The position numbers and the translations under genes are program-made. A stretch of 64,000 nt of DNA. Source: Ochotona curzoniae (taxonomy: Eukaryota; Chordata; Mammalia; Lagomorpha; Ochotonidae). This document shows positions 34,911 through 47,084 of this stretch, piece after piece. The DNA lies in NCBI RefSeq assembly GCF_017591425.1, contig NW_024467104.1:310001-374000 (forward strand). Direction: 5' to 3'. The notes below the pieces were generated by a model. That model was not told the origin of the DNA and did not search any database. It worked only from the letters and a program-made list of their open reading frames with translations. Every line of letters starts with the position of its first letter. Positions within the stretch are counted from its first letter, which is position 1.

Positions 34911-36319
34911 ACAAGTACATTAAAAGAATTTTTAGATGTAATGCCTACAGTGACTCGGATACAGTACTATTGGTTTTCCTCAGATTTACAGAAGGTAATT
35001 TGACAAGAATAGGCAGCTAATCACATGTGAATTATTATTAAACCTCTGCTAAAATGTTTTGCATTGCATTGACTATGAACATACAGAACACACTTTACAC
35101 CTAATACATAGTAGATGCTTAATATTAACTTTATAATGAATGTCAATAATGTTACATTGTCACACTTAGAGACACTTAATAAGTATTGCAGAATATTTTG
35201 TTTATAAACAGATATTAAACTATCGTGAACATTTCAAAATTTTACTTCAATATAGTTTATTTTTTTAAATCTAGGATTCACATTGATTAATGTGATATCT
35301 TGGAATAACTAGTCAAGCTACATAATTTGTCCAAATAATATAGTTCATTCATAGAAAAAATTTCATAGCAACAGCAAAGGAGATATCATAGTATTGATTA
35401 TTTGAGGATATCACGGTGACAACAATTTTAATTATTTATTTGTAGTGTTTTTAGCTGCAATTATAATTGCATTTCACTGACTGTACACTTCATCTTTGTG
35501 ATTATACAGGAAGGAGTGATCATGTCGAAATGTACATGAGTGTGTGTATGGTGTGTGTGTAAATGACTACAGGAAAATGTCCGAAGGATACACAACAACA
35601 ACACAGTGTTGAAGCCTGATTATAAACTCAGTTAGTATTAAAAATGAGAGACAATTTTATGAAACATGTGTTTACCAAATATCCAGGAATGAAGTACTAT
35701 TTATCACCTTAGAAAAACTAGAGCATTAGATTGATTTCAATATCTACTGCTAAGCGACTATGGATGTTAGAAAAGTTATGCCTTACAGGAAAGCAGCTTC
35801 TTCATCTATAAACCAAATAAGAATATTTATTTGTCACAAATAATGAAGAATATATTATGCATTAGCTGTAATAATTAAGGTTAGAAAATCAGCATTATCA
35901 ATTTTTAAGGGAGCATAGTGAAATTAGAAACATTAATAATGCAAAGCATTTTGACCAGAATCTCTAAAGTGAATTAATGATATATGACAACAATGTGATA
36001 CAATAACTCACTATGCAAAATGTGAAATTTAGATTTCTGTTCACATTTTAAAGCAACATACACCAGTTTTGCATGCTTATACATGTAGATGTTTTTCAAT
36101 GAATTGATTATGATAGGTATTTGATGATCACATATTTAGGTAGAAAAATAATTTTAAATTTATATAAAACACCACTAGTATATTTGTTGTAATACTGTCT
36201 CCCAAACCTGAATGATTGTCAAATTTTCTTATGGACATAGTTTTAGTAGGGTATTCAAAGTAGATTATTTCCCAAAAAGAATAAAACCATTCTCATTTAA
36301 GGGGGAAAAGAGAAAGAGA
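34911..36319. other. Intergenic; 5' half of OR4C pseudogene missing
   Basis: No OR-like sequence is visible where TM1-TM4 of the next pseudogene should lie. A short frame of unrelated residues runs into it from 36,212. Confidence 0.55.
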
Positions 36320-36718
36320 TTCTGTGGTCCTAACGTGATTGATCACTATTTCTGTGACTTGCAGCCCTTGTTGAATCTCGCCTGTGCAGACACCTATGTG
36401 GTCAACCTACTCCTGGTCTCCAACAGTGGGGCCATTTGCACAGTGAGTTTTGTCATGTTGATGTTCTCCTACGTGATCATCCTGCGTTCTCTGAGAAACC
36501 ACAGTGCTGAAGGGAGGAAAAAAGCCCTATCCACCTGCGTCTCTCACATCATTGTGGTCGTCTTATTCTTTGGTCCTTGCATATACACCCGCCCTGCCAC
36601 CACTTTCCCTATGGATAAGATGATAGCTGTATTTCATACGATTGGAATACCTTTGCTCAATCCTCTGATTTACACACTGAGGAATGCAGAAGTGAAGAAC
36701 GCCATGAGAAAATTGTGA
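36320..36718 (+). pseudogene. 5'-truncated OR4C olfactory receptor
   Basis: Only the C-terminal half of an odorant receptor survives. Homology starts abruptly at FCGPN (ECL2) and continues through SNSGAIC (TM5), KALSTCVSH (TM6) and [22 protein letters not shown], then stops. TM1 to TM4, including the DRY motif, are gone, so it cannot be a working receptor. There is also a two-residue in-frame loss in ECL3/TM6 (PCIYTRP instead of PCIFIYTRP as in the gene at 17132), and the tail ends a few residues early. Residues resemble the OR4C11/OR4C15/OR4C16 group. Its 3' flank (36,838-37,330) is duplicated at about 20.84 kb. Confidence 0.92.
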
Positions 36719-36837
36719 AGCATAAAGTGTGTGTTAGACCACGAAAGATAAGTGGAGACTACTCAGCTGTGATTTCTCACATTAGGACCACAGAATTTCT
36801 TTCTCTTTTCTCCCTAAATAAACTTTCATAAGTTTAA

Positions 36838-37330
36838 AGTTAAATTATTAATTGATTTTATAAACACCATATCCACCCAAAAAATAATGTTGAGTAATCT
36901 TTCCTATATGTTATTAATTTTAAAAATAAATGACAAATGTAAATTATTCCCACATTTTAGGAATGTTGAGCTTCTTTCTAATGCTTCCAATGACTTATGA
37001 ATTTAAATCCTGTAGTATATCCAACTAGAATAGTTTAAGTTCAGTATTTCTATCAAAAAATATTTTTCCAAGATAAAAAGTATTATAAAGTTAGAAAGAA
37101 CAATTTCTTAGAAAATGTTGTGTTTTATTTTGGGACTTTGTGTTTGTTGCAGAGTATCAAAATAAAGATTTCACGTGAGCTCCGTAAGTCTGTAATGATT
37201 GTCTCTGTTCTTTAACACAAATGGTTCACAATGGCCTCTATTAGGAAAATTAGGAAATTGATGCAATAAATATGAATTGAACTTCGTTTATGATGCATAG
37301 GGAAATAGTTAATAAAATGATCCTTTTAAA
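36838..37330. repeat. Segmental duplication block, relative of 20,838-21,335
   Basis: Aligns base by base with only small indels; see the partner entry. Starts about 120 bp after the OR4C pseudogene stop. Confidence 0.82.
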
Positions 37331-37332
37331 CA

Positions 37333-37440
37333 GGTTAATGAGTTCAAATCTAGAGTAAATGAGTTTAAATCTAGACTAGATGAGTACAGACTAAATGAGT
37401 TCAAATCTAGACAAACAGACTAAGTGAGTTCAAATCTATA
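37333..37440. repeat. Short minisatellite (gagttcaaatctaga-like units)
   Basis: Four to five irregular copies of a roughly 20-28-bp unit built on 'aatgagttcaaatctaga'. In the partner copy the corresponding position holds a single 'gtgagttcaactcta', which is the SINE insertion site. Confidence 0.8.
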
Positions 37441-37829
37441 AACCACATCCTAGGCAGAACACTGATCAGGTGAATAGCAGATGTTTATTATCAGGGGACG
37501 CTACATATGGTGTGACCAATGAGAAACTAGGCAAGGCAGCACAATGGACAGTCATTGTCTCATTTGTATTGGTCTTTCTGCGTAGCATTCTTTTCAATCA
37601 AGTTACCTTTGACCCATCCTCCAAGGTTTCCAGGCCTCCGTAACATATGTTCATATATGAGCACACTCTGATATACACATATAGAGGCACACATATACAG
37701 ATATTACTTAATTATAATAAAAATGATATGCAGATATATATAGGCAAAGATACTAAAGAAAATGACACAAAACTAAAAATAGGTGAATAGGCAGATATTA
37801 TTTCCCTTGGAGAAGACAAAATTTTTCCC
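37441..37829. other. Intergenic, no gene seen
   Basis: A stretch at about 37,450-37,640 is less AT-rich and might be LTR-like, but no boundaries or signals are clear. (TA)-rich sequence follows. Confidence 0.35.
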
Positions 37830-38182
37830 TTCCTGGGCCCGGTGTAATGGCTCAATGGCTAAATCCTTGCTTTGGAAGCACCAGAATCCCATATTGGCTC
37901 CAGTTTATGTCATGCCTGCTCCACTTTCTGTCCAACTTCTTACTTGTGGCCTGGTAAAGCAGTAGAGGATGGCCCCAAACCTTGGGACCCTGTACTCAAA
38001 TAGGACATCTGAAAGAAACTCCTGGTTCCTGGCATTGGCTCAGCTCTGCTTTGACCATTGCAGCCACTGGCGAAGTAAGCCAGCAGGTGTAAGATCTTTC
38101 TGTCTCCTCTTTTCTTTGTAAATCTTTCTAAAAATTAAGTAAATTTAAAAAACAAAAAGCAAGCAAGCAAACAAACAAACAA
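37830..38182 (+). mobile_element. C-type SINE, plus strand, with AAAC-repeat tail
   Basis: Head 'gtaatggctcaatggctaaa', 'caccagaatcccatattgg', body and 3' end. The tail has become an (AAGC)/(AAAC) simple repeat at about 38,150-38,182. Confidence 0.85.
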
Positions 38183-38469
38183 ACTGATGTGTTTGGATGA
38201 AAGCACCTAAGCAAATAACCCAGAAAGGAAAGTATAGAAGCAGGATTGATAGGCAGCATGAATTTTACTACTCTGCATGAACATAGAAGCTGCAATGGTT
38301 AGCAGAAGTGATTTTATATATTTAGTAAATGTAATACTAGCCCACATCAGATATTTTATACTGAGATGCACATAACTAAAACCAATAATCAAGACAAAGA
38401 CATTGAAAGCAATAGTCAGCTCGTCACTCAGACCTCCTTGACCTATAAGCATAAATAACATCTTTTGAA

Positions 38470-38795
38470 AATATTTATTTTTTAATTTATTAAATATTTA
38501 TTTTCTACAGAAAAAGGAGATACAGACAGGATGATCTTCCCTCTGTTGACTCATTCCAGGTGACCACAAGGCTCAATGCAGATCTGATCTAAACCAAACA
38601 GCCAGAAGTTTCTTCTGGGTCTCCCACACAGGTGCAGGGTCTGAGGCTTTGGCCATTCTCAACTGCCATCCTAGGCCAAGGGCAGGTGCTTGATGGGAAG
38701 TGGTGCAACAGGGAAATAAGGTGGCACCCATTTGGAATCCTGGACATTCAAGGTGAGTACATTAATGACTAGACCATCAATCACGGTCTTATAAA
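38470..38795 (-). mobile_element. C-type SINE, minus strand
   Basis: Reversed layout with T/A-rich tail, 'gggtctcccacacaggtgca', 'cctaggccaagggcagg' and 'ggtggcacccatttgg'. Confidence 0.8.
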
Positions 38796-39164
38796 ATCTT
38801 AGAGTCAATTCTAAGTTAAGTGAGTCAGATATTGATCAGTTTTGAGAGATTAAAGATGTAATAATAAGAATGCTGTGTTTTTATGAAAAAATTCTACTAA
38901 TTTTATTTTATGAGGAAGTGAGAGTACTAAAAGCAGGTAAATATTAGAGATAAAAATAAAAATAAATAATGGAGAAAGTATAATGGAGCCACTTGGGATG
39001 TATAACAAACACAAACGACTTTGGAAAACCTGTTGTGCATGCCACATGTTCAAGTTCACCCCTCTTAGCTCCACTTTTAAATCTTAATAGTATTTTCCAA
39101 AGTGTTAAATTACTAATATGATTATTAATTCTTTTTCATTAATTTGTCAGAATTGGTATGCATT

Positions 39165-39320
39165 CATTATAGTACCTGAGCTCAAATCTGACCTCACTAT
39201 TCACTCATTTTGAGTCTGCTCAATTTTCTCACCCACAAATTGGATCCAATGTGACTAAGTGACATGCCACATAAAATTCAGTCACAAAGTGCTAAGTGAC
39301 TACCAGTTACTTTCAACTTA
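39165..39320 (+). mobile_element. Possible MIR remnant
   Basis: 'acctgagctcaaatctgacc' and 'caattttctcacccacaaat' resemble MIR. Weak. Confidence 0.35.
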
Positions 39321-39704
39321 GGCAAGAAGACTACAAAGCAGAATGCTGTATTTTATTGAAAGAGAAATTGAGTGTCATGGGTGTTTTAAGGTTTTGTTTT
39401 TATGATTCTTTTTGGAATGCAGATTGTTGGGGACGTGCGATTTACGAGATTAAAGATGAACTTTAGAAGGACATTTGTTGCACACTTGAAATCTGCATGG
39501 TCACACTTGCAAATAATTGAACTCTTTAAACTGCAGATTGGAATGTGAATAACGTGAATATACTAAATTGCCTGTTACATTTGTTTTACATGAGTGACGA
39601 TTTAGTCCAACTCCCATAGAAAATGCATAACACTTCTATGTAAAGTCTGCAATGATGACATACCAAGAGAGGTGGAATTAAAAGCACAGTGAATGCCTGG
39701 TGAT

Positions 39705-40634
39705 TTACTGTAATTCTGAATGTGAGAATCGAGACCATAACTTCCGCATGGCAAGTTTCATCTCTGTATTTCTCAGCGTATAAATGAGAGGGTTTAGCAT
39801 GGGAGCAATCACAGTGTAAAACACAGACACTTCCTTGTCTTTGTTCTCACTTCCTGCAGGTAGTACATAGATATAGATGCAAGGCACAAAAAACAAAACT
39901 ACAACCATTATGTGAGAGCTACAGGTTGACAAGGCTTTGCGACGCCCTGCAGAAGACCTTGTCCTAAGGTTGTATAAAATGAGAATATAAGAAGCTACCA
40001 AAACAAAGAAAATTGCAATTGCTACCATGCCTGAATTTGCAATCACTAAGATACTAACCACATGGGTATCTTGGCAGACCAGTTTCAATAGAGGTTTCAC
40101 ATCGCAGAAGTAGTGATTTATCAGGTTGGGACCACAGAAAGGTAAGCTGAGTACCATGAGCAGGAGAGCAATGGAGTGCCAAAAGCCCAGAAGCCATGCC
40201 AGGGCAATCAGCATGTGGCACCTCTGCCGGTTCATGATGACCATGTAGTGCAAGGGCTTGACAATGGCCACATAGCGGTCTAATGCCATGCACACCAAGA
40301 TGAAGATTTCCACACCTCCTAACAAATGGACAGTGAAGAGCTGTGTCATGCACTCGCCATAGGAAATGTTCTTTCTTGCTGCAGCTAAGTCCCTGATTAG
40401 CCGGGGAACCACAGTGGAGGTGTAAGTGACATCCATGAGGGAGAGGTGGCACAGAAAGTAGTACATGGGCTGTTCAATGAGGTGGCTGCAGGTGATGGTG
40501 AGTAGGATGATGCAGTTTCCCATCAGGACCGCCAGGTAGCAAAGCAGGAAGAAGAAGAAGAGCAGTAGCTCTGTGTGCCTATTTTTCCACAGTCCCATGA
40601 AAACGAATTCTGTGACATTCTTATGATTTTCCAT
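39705..40634 (-). CDS. Olfactory receptor, OR4 family (trio copy 2), intact
   Basis: A 309-residue odorant receptor, nearly identical to the one at 209-1138. Visible changes from copy 1 include N5K, I11V, I21T, the loop NQKRC to NRQRC, a cluster in TM5 (MVVVTIFL to MVAIAIFF), H232R and V299L. All OR hallmarks are kept: NVT at 6-8, TM3 cysteine at 95, MALDRY at 116-121, LPFCGPN at 164-170, KALSTCSSH at 233-241 and PMLNPLIY at 278-285. The minus-strand acceptor (AG at 40,679-40,680) lies 44 nt before the ATG. It is the left gene of the palindrome and points away from its centre. Confidence 0.93.
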   Translation of the reverse strand: MENHKNVTEFVFMGLWKNRHTELLLFFFFLLCYLAVLMGNCIILLTITCSHLIEQPMYYFLCHLSLMDVTYTSTVVPRLIRDLAAARKNISYGECMTQLFTVHLLGGVEIFILVCMALDRYVAIVKPLHYMVIMNRQRCHMLIALAWLLGFWHSIALLLMVLSLPFCGPNLINHYFCDVKPLLKLVCQDTHVVSILVIANSGMVAIAIFFVLVASYILILYNLRTRSSAGRRKALSTCSSHIMVVVLFFVPCIYIYVLPAGSENKDKEVSVFYTVIAPMLNPLIYTLRNTEMKLAMRKLWSRFSHSELQ

Positions 40635-41149
40635 GAAGTCTAGCTGAATGCAGAATACTCACAGGAACTTTAATGCATCTGAAATGGTAGAGAACACAGT
40701 ATATATATTTAATACAAAGTTTTAATCTTTTGAAGCTATGTATGAATTGAGACAAATTAGATCATAGATACTTATTACTTTCTAATTTTAAACTATTTAT
40801 ACATGTACAGCAGGAGTTTTTTAAATGAAATTCAATAAACTTTTGATTGTAATTTGAAAGCTTATGTGAGTATAACACCCATAAATTCCAAATAGATATT
40901 CTCTCACCCAAGCTACATGTGAATAATACAGGAACAAACCAAATATGATTAGTCTATTGCACCAAAACATTAAGAAAATAATACATGTAAGATACATTCC
41001 CATATCTGATGCCAGATTGCATATTCCTAAATGCCTTGCCACATTACGGATATAACAAAAGGAATTCCAGTTGTGTTACATATCTTAAAAAAAAATGCTT
41101 TTTAAAATCTGTCCTTTGCTACTTAACACTTTTGACATCCTTCTGTTTT
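40635..41149. other. Intergenic, 5' flank of OR trio copy 2
   Basis: No gene. Shares a 'ttcccatatctgatgccaga' block with the other two copies (about 1,467 and 52,290 inverted). Confidence 0.55.
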
Positions 41150-41435
41150 TCTGATCTGCGTTTAACTTACCTATGGAATCCCCATTTCCTGCTGCTCTAT
41201 CCCCCATCCATTTCCTTGCCTTTGGACTGGAAAGGCAGCGGCAGACTGCCCAAAACCTTGGGATCCTGCACCCTGATGGTAGACCCAGAGCAAGGTCATG
41301 ACTCCAGGCTTCAGATCAGCTCAGCTCCGGCCACTGTGGCCACTTGTGAGTGTCCCTGCAGATGGAGGATCTTTCTTTTTACATCTCCTCCACTCTGTTT
41401 GCCTTCTATACAAAAGTAAATCTTTTTAAAAAGTA
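41150..41435 (+). mobile_element. SINE, plus strand, head eroded
   Basis: 'ggactggaaaggcagcgg', 'aaaaccttgggatcctgcac', 'ttcagatcagctcagctcc' and 'ggccactgtggccacttg'. Not visible in copy A at the equivalent place. Confidence 0.78.
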
Positions 41436-43721
41436 CCATTTCATACAGCTAATAGCAGTTAATCTATATGGTTCTAAAGTGTTCTTGACCTCACCAGAGA
41501 AATTAGGTAATATGTATTTCAGTAACTTTCCATAGCACGTGTATTCAAAATTCAAACAGGGAGAGCCTGGAAATTAGCAATTGGAGAAAGTGTTGTTGGC
41601 CATCTGAACATGGAATGTAGTTTCTTTTTATGTGAATATCAGCTAATTCTTCATTAGGCATATAGCAGGGGTTTCACTGACATCAGAAATCTTCCCAGAG
41701 GCTGTCATTTGCTACTGACCTGCCGAGAGAGCTACTGTAAAGGAAGGATCTGGTGCTTAGTCACACTGAAAACTCTGCAGCTTGCAGAGGCACTGCATAA
41801 CATAAGGATTCTCCCAAAGATTTATGGAAGATATGTCCATTTTAGTGCGAACATTTCTTGAAAACTGTGTATTAAAGGTGTCCCATACCAATATTGTAAA
41901 ATGTTTTTGAACTTCTTATAAGCATTAATTTCAATATCCCTATACATTGCAATGAAATTACATTTTTAAATTCTTTTTCCACACATCATTGATGCTCAAC
42001 CATATGTTTATATCCCTATTTTCTTCTAATCGTATCTAGTTGTTCTCAGCTCTAGGAAGACAGGATATGGAAGAGGGCATGAAACATCACTGGTAAAAAC
42101 TATAATTTTATGAGAAAACTCTGAGAATTGTGGTCAAAGGCCTGAAAGTTGGAATTGAAAAGCATGATTGTAGCTCCTCCCTGCTACAAAACATGCTCTG
42201 TTTTGGTTGACCTTCCTTGTTGTGTACAAGTAAATCGCATTCTGTTGTAGACCCACCCTCAATAGTCTTATGTGACCCTCACTCTTTAAAAGTCTTTTGC
42301 TATTGACCCTCAATCAGTGGTCCCTGTGTGATTATCACCTCCATAAACTAAGTCCCTTTCTGCAGAACATCAAATACTCTCAGCAAAATCATTCTTCGTA
42401 GGAAACACTGATATGCCTGCTGCATTTTCAGTGATGTCAGTACTTCCATGATGAAGTGAGCAAATCACAGTGCAAGCGTCGTGACAGTGAGGATCTGGCC
42501 CAAGACGCTTTGATTCGTTTTTTCATTATTGTTGAGATGCCTGGTCACAACACAAAAACCTGCTTCTTCTTTTTCTTGTGTAGATTTCATAGCTGATAAT
42601 TTTTACATATTTGATTAGAGTGCCAGGGTGAAGGGCTAGAGGAAAGTGGGTGAGACCATTGCTTTGACATTCTCCTTTTTTCCTTCCTGTATCTGGGGGC
42701 AGGAGAGAGAGAAGGGAAGAAGTCACACCCAGCCTCCCACAATACCGGCTTCTTCAACAATGAAAAAAATAATGTTAGTAGAGCTACTGCATAGACACCA
42801 AGAATAAAATAAATGAATTCACAGAATGAGTGATATAGAGTGCTTATCATTCTGGTTGTCTTTCAGAATGATCTTACCCTAAAAATGTTTTCCAGGAAGA
42901 AACTGCTATGAAACATTTTTTTCCATACTAATGTGAAATACCTAAGATGTTTTTCTTTCTTTTTTTGTCACAAGATGATGGATTAGAGAAACGAGTGAAC
43001 ATAACGAGACATGAGTGTTGGTATGGATTTAAATCATGTTGGAGAATCTGTGAGTTAAAGCAATCTAAGGAATTTAGGGATTTTCATTCTTTTTTAAAGT
43101 AATCATTGCAAAACAAAGATGTAGGAAAAAACACAAGATACAAAAATTACAATTTCAGGTGGGAAGTACATGAGAATTCTAAACATCAGTTGAAAATCAA
43201 CTGATTTGCATGGAAAAGAGGCTCCCAAGCTATTTCCTTTGAATCTCTGAATATTTAGCTTGATTCAGAGATACCCAAAGCTCCCTTCCTGTCCTCAAAT
43301 CTCTTCTATCTTTCAATCCTTTAATTTTTCTCTCTGTCACTTCCTCTGTTTCCCTTTGCTGCCCTCTTTCCCTCATCCTATCTGTCATATCCAACAGCAA
43401 ACCGCTCACACGTGTGTAAAGCTACAGGGTCATTTCTCCGGAGGATTCCAAGTTGATTATACTCACATACAGTACATTTGTCATGAGCCCAAAAGCCTCT
43501 CCTTCAAAAGTGAAATTATTTGTGAAAAATTACTCTGAGGAAATGTTTCAACAATATTGCAGCTGCAATTTGATAGGGTGAACACAGAAAACCATTTAAG
43601 TATAGTGCTTGGCTTTTAAGATGAATCACGTAAGAGAATAGGAATAATTTCATATTTTTCCATGTTTTTATTATTACGTACATGCAACACAGAAAAATTG
43701 AAACTGAAAGCAATGGTCTTT
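41436..43721. other. Duplicated intergenic DNA with a candidate LTR
   Basis: No gene. Diverged similarity to copies A and A''. A segment at about 42,079-42,410 is missing from copy A and has LTR-like features ('cactctttaaaagtc' TATA-like box, 'ctccataaactaagtcc' polyA-like region), but no clear ends; I rate an LTR there as possible only. Confidence 0.45.
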
Positions 43722-44125
43722 TCAGAAATGGATAAATGTCTCAACCCAGATGTTTCGAAGAATGGAACTTGCATTATTTTTAACATATTGTTTACCCAAT
43801 ACTATGTCAATTAATTCCATAATGTTGTATATTGATACTGAGGCCTTGTTGGGGCTTTTAACCGACAGGATCTTTACTCTGTTAGACCTATCTTCAGACC
43901 ATAGAAGGTCTCCCCAGGAGGCCACTGAACTTATCTGGACAATAAGACGCTGAACTTTATGCTAGGCATGTGTTTGCAAGCAATGAATCTCAACTGAACT
44001 TGAACTATGGTTATGCAGCAAGGTGGAGGAATCCACCATGGGGGGAGGGATATGAGGAGGGGTGGGGGGAATCCCCAGCGCCTATAAAACTGTACTACAT
44101 AATACAGTGTAAGCAACAATAAAAA
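43722..44125 (+). mobile_element. L1 3' end, plus strand, specific to this duplicate
   Basis: Ends with G-rich 'ggtggaggaatccaccat', 'ggggggagggatatgagg', 'gcgcctataaaactgtact' and 'caataaaaaaaaaa'. Aligns with the reverse complement of 8,325-8,800. Neither copy A (about 3.5 kb) nor A'' (about 50.13 kb) has it, so it inserted after the duplications. Confidence 0.78.
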
Positions 44126-44204
44126 AAAAATTTAAAGCAAAAATATTTCCATAATATACATTAAGAACAAGACTGGGTTTCCGGAATTTAATAACACATT
44201 GCAT

Positions 44205-44690
44205 GAAACTAAACATTCTGCATTCACCAACTCATTTAATGAAATGTAACTTGAAGCATTTAATGTTCTAGTTGGCAAATATGGAATCTATAATCCAAGG
44301 TATTACAAGTGACAAGGGAAAGATCTACATCTCAATCATATTTGTGTGTTTCAATACCTCATCATCTTTAACAGCTCAAAAATCAAAATGCAATCATGCA
44401 ATCATTTCCTTCCTATTAACTTGTCCTGAACTGGCATCCAGGTATTTCTCAACACCCTCTCCTGAAAATCAACACCAGCAAAATATTGCATAAATGGTAA
44501 TTATTGAAATATAGCAATGGCTAGTACAACATTTTATATACAAATAATCACTCAAACTTCCCAATAAAATGGTATTCCCACTTTAAAATCCTTATATATC
44601 GCATTTCACACATCCTTCAAGTGTCAGCGTTGTGCTCCAGGGTGATTCCTGCTGCTTTTCTGGTATAATAGCATGAAACAGCAAATAGAA
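44205..44690. repeat. Near-identical island shared with 49,595-50,060 (inverted)
   Basis: About 470 non-coding bp match the reverse complement of 49,595-50,060 with only a handful of differences (for example one base at the end of the 73-codon open frame, and a small indel near 44,545). DNA on both sides is far more diverged between the arms. Not a coding gene: the shared frame has no recognisable protein feature. Confidence 0.85.
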
Positions 44691-45889
44691 GCAGAACGCA
44701 CCTGTCTCATCATGAAGCGTAATCCAGAAGAATCTGGGATTTCTGTAAATTTAAAGGCAAAAGGCGTACCTAAGGGAAAAACTCCCATGACATTTACTGA
44801 AGCAAATGCATCTGTAATTGTAATTGTGCAAATTTCCAATTCTGTTTACAAGGTAAAAAATGTATTTTAAGACATCAAGCTTTTAAGATTTCAAGCTTTC
44901 CATAGAATGACACCATTGATAAAATATCCTGGTTGTTTCTCCATCTTTCTCTTTCACTACAATATTTTTCTCAAATCTGAAATCATTTGGAATTTATTAT
45001 GGAATGCATGCATGCTTCATAAAAGTTTACATATTATCCAGTTGGATCAGTATGCCTAGAGTACTGCAAAATATTAATATCAGCATAGAATCATTGCGAT
45101 TTTCATGGTTTCTGGAAATAGCTACTTAATACTTAATTATATTCATTGGAATTTTATCAGCCATATGGAGTGTTTTGTGTTGTTAGTTACAACTAATGTT
45201 GTAGTACTAGTTAAAACAGGAAACATGCTACAATACAAAATACATTTTCCCATATTTTTATTTGTTCTTTGTTATCTCACTTTAATTTTTATCTCATTTG
45301 GGGAAGGGCAAAAAGGGAGTGTCAACAGAACCAAAATGGAGCACAGTGCACACACTGTTTAGAATAATCCAAGTGAATTCACATACAAAATTATTTTTTG
45401 TTACATATTTGATATAATTTACTTTCTTTTTTGGTTTATATTAATTAAATATACAATTATATTAATTCAATATTGCTTTGAACACTTTTGTGGTTCTCTA
45501 TCTATTGAGTTTGCTTCACACTTTTTATTTTTGACCACTGCTAATACTTCAAGACTCAATTCAGAAACCATTTATTTTGATAAAAAAAAAATTGTCCTAA
45601 CATAGGTGAAGGTATAGAATATGTTTACAGAATTCACTACAAATATAGTGATTACTAATACTTATTGAACTAATGTAAATTATAATAATCCAATACTCAT
45701 GAGTCGATTGTTTAACTATTACAATATACCAGCAAAAAGAAAAAAAAAACAGATGAATTAACCCCAAATTTCAATCTCTTGTGCACGACAGAATATGATC
45801 AAGAAAGTGAAAGTCAACACATAAAAGGAAAGAAAATATTTGAATATAATATTCTTGATAATGCTGTGGGTTTGATTTTCCAAAGAACT
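44691..45889. other. Inner part of left palindrome arm, then spacer
   Basis: No gene. Inverted similarity to 49,195-49,590 ends at about 45,215. Direct similarity to copy A continues to about 45,630. Confidence 0.55.
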
Positions 45890-46500
45890 TTATTATGAAG
45901 ATCGTGATAATATGTTCATCATTAATGATCAGGGAAACCCAAGGAAATGAGCCCTTTAGAATGATGATGAAAGTGCAAATTTGACCATCACTGGGCAGAG
46001 CCTTGTGAAGGCTTCCCAGGAATCCAGTAAAGTCTACTGCATGAGGCAACAATCCCCACTCTGAGTACACAGAAAAAGAAATGAAATCAGCATATCGGAG
46101 AGGTTACTGCACCCCATTTTTCCTGAGATGTTGCTCAAAAGAGGCTGACAGAATAAATTTAGATGTAAGCTAAGTGGTAAATGAGTATAATGTGGTTCCT
46201 ATGCACAATGAAACATTGTTCAGCCATGAAAAGAATGAAATCCTGACATTAACAAAAAAAAAGTGAAACTTCAAGTGACACACAGAAAAAGAAAAATATT
46301 ATATATGCTCCCTCATGAGTGAAAAAAAGTCAATATCAACTTAATATTGATCGTTAGAAGTGAGAAGAAGATAGGAAAAATTGGCAGCATTTGTCCCACC
46401 CATATTCTCCTAGGCCTTGACCCTCCATGCTCTCAATGAAGGTTCTCAGATATATGCATCCTTGTCAGCTATGTAAACAACATCAGAAGTAATGTTTAAA
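45890..46500 (+). mobile_element. Degraded L1 3'-end remnant
   Basis: 'aatgaaacattgttcagcc', 'atgaaaagaatgaaatcctg' and 'atatatgctccctcatgag' are typical of the end of L1. Partner of the remnant at about 5.64 kb. Confidence 0.6.
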
Positions 46501-46884
46501 ATTTAAAAAAGAAAAAAACAAAGAAGTTGAAAGGATTGGGTTTAAAAGGATATGGTATTAGGTGAAACCAAATTACAGTCAAATAAAGGTAATGAGTTTT
46601 ACATTTCAATTGTAATATGGAATGATATTTGCTCACAAAAATTAATTACCCATCACATAAAGAACTGTAATTGAAGAACTAGCAAGCTTGAAAAACACAT
46701 AAAGATATAAGTGCAAGGTCCACTTGCTTTTTAATAGTTTAATTTGCTTATATTTTTGAAATATTGTTACCCATAAAAATGTACAGGTAATACACATTAT
46801 TCTGGAAACTTTAAAATTAACATAGTTTTAAATTAAAAGTTTGGTCCATAATAATATTACAATGAAATATAATTTCTTTTTACT

Positions 46885-46903
46885 TGTGTGTGTGTGTGTG
46901 TGT
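46885..46903. repeat. (TG)n microsatellite, short
   Basis: About nine TG units. Confidence 0.9.
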
Positions 46904-47084
46904 AATTTTGGAAGGAAGACATGGACAATTATAAATATTGACATGAGTATTTGGAAATTGAGAATTTTCTACTCTATTGATGCAACTGCATGATTCTGCA
47001 GAACTATGCAGTACTGCAAGTACATTTTCAAGAAATTAATTCAAGGCAATTAAAAACTGTCAACAGGCTCATACAAAATATTCA

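Noticed and set aside
37333..37440. CRISPR-like array
   Set aside because: Repeats are irregular, units abut or vary, and the DNA is mammalian. It is a minisatellite.
44272..44493. 73-codon frame, identical in protein at 49,776-49,997
   Set aside because: Identity follows from the near-identical non-coding island. It is short, has no domain and is not open in copy A.
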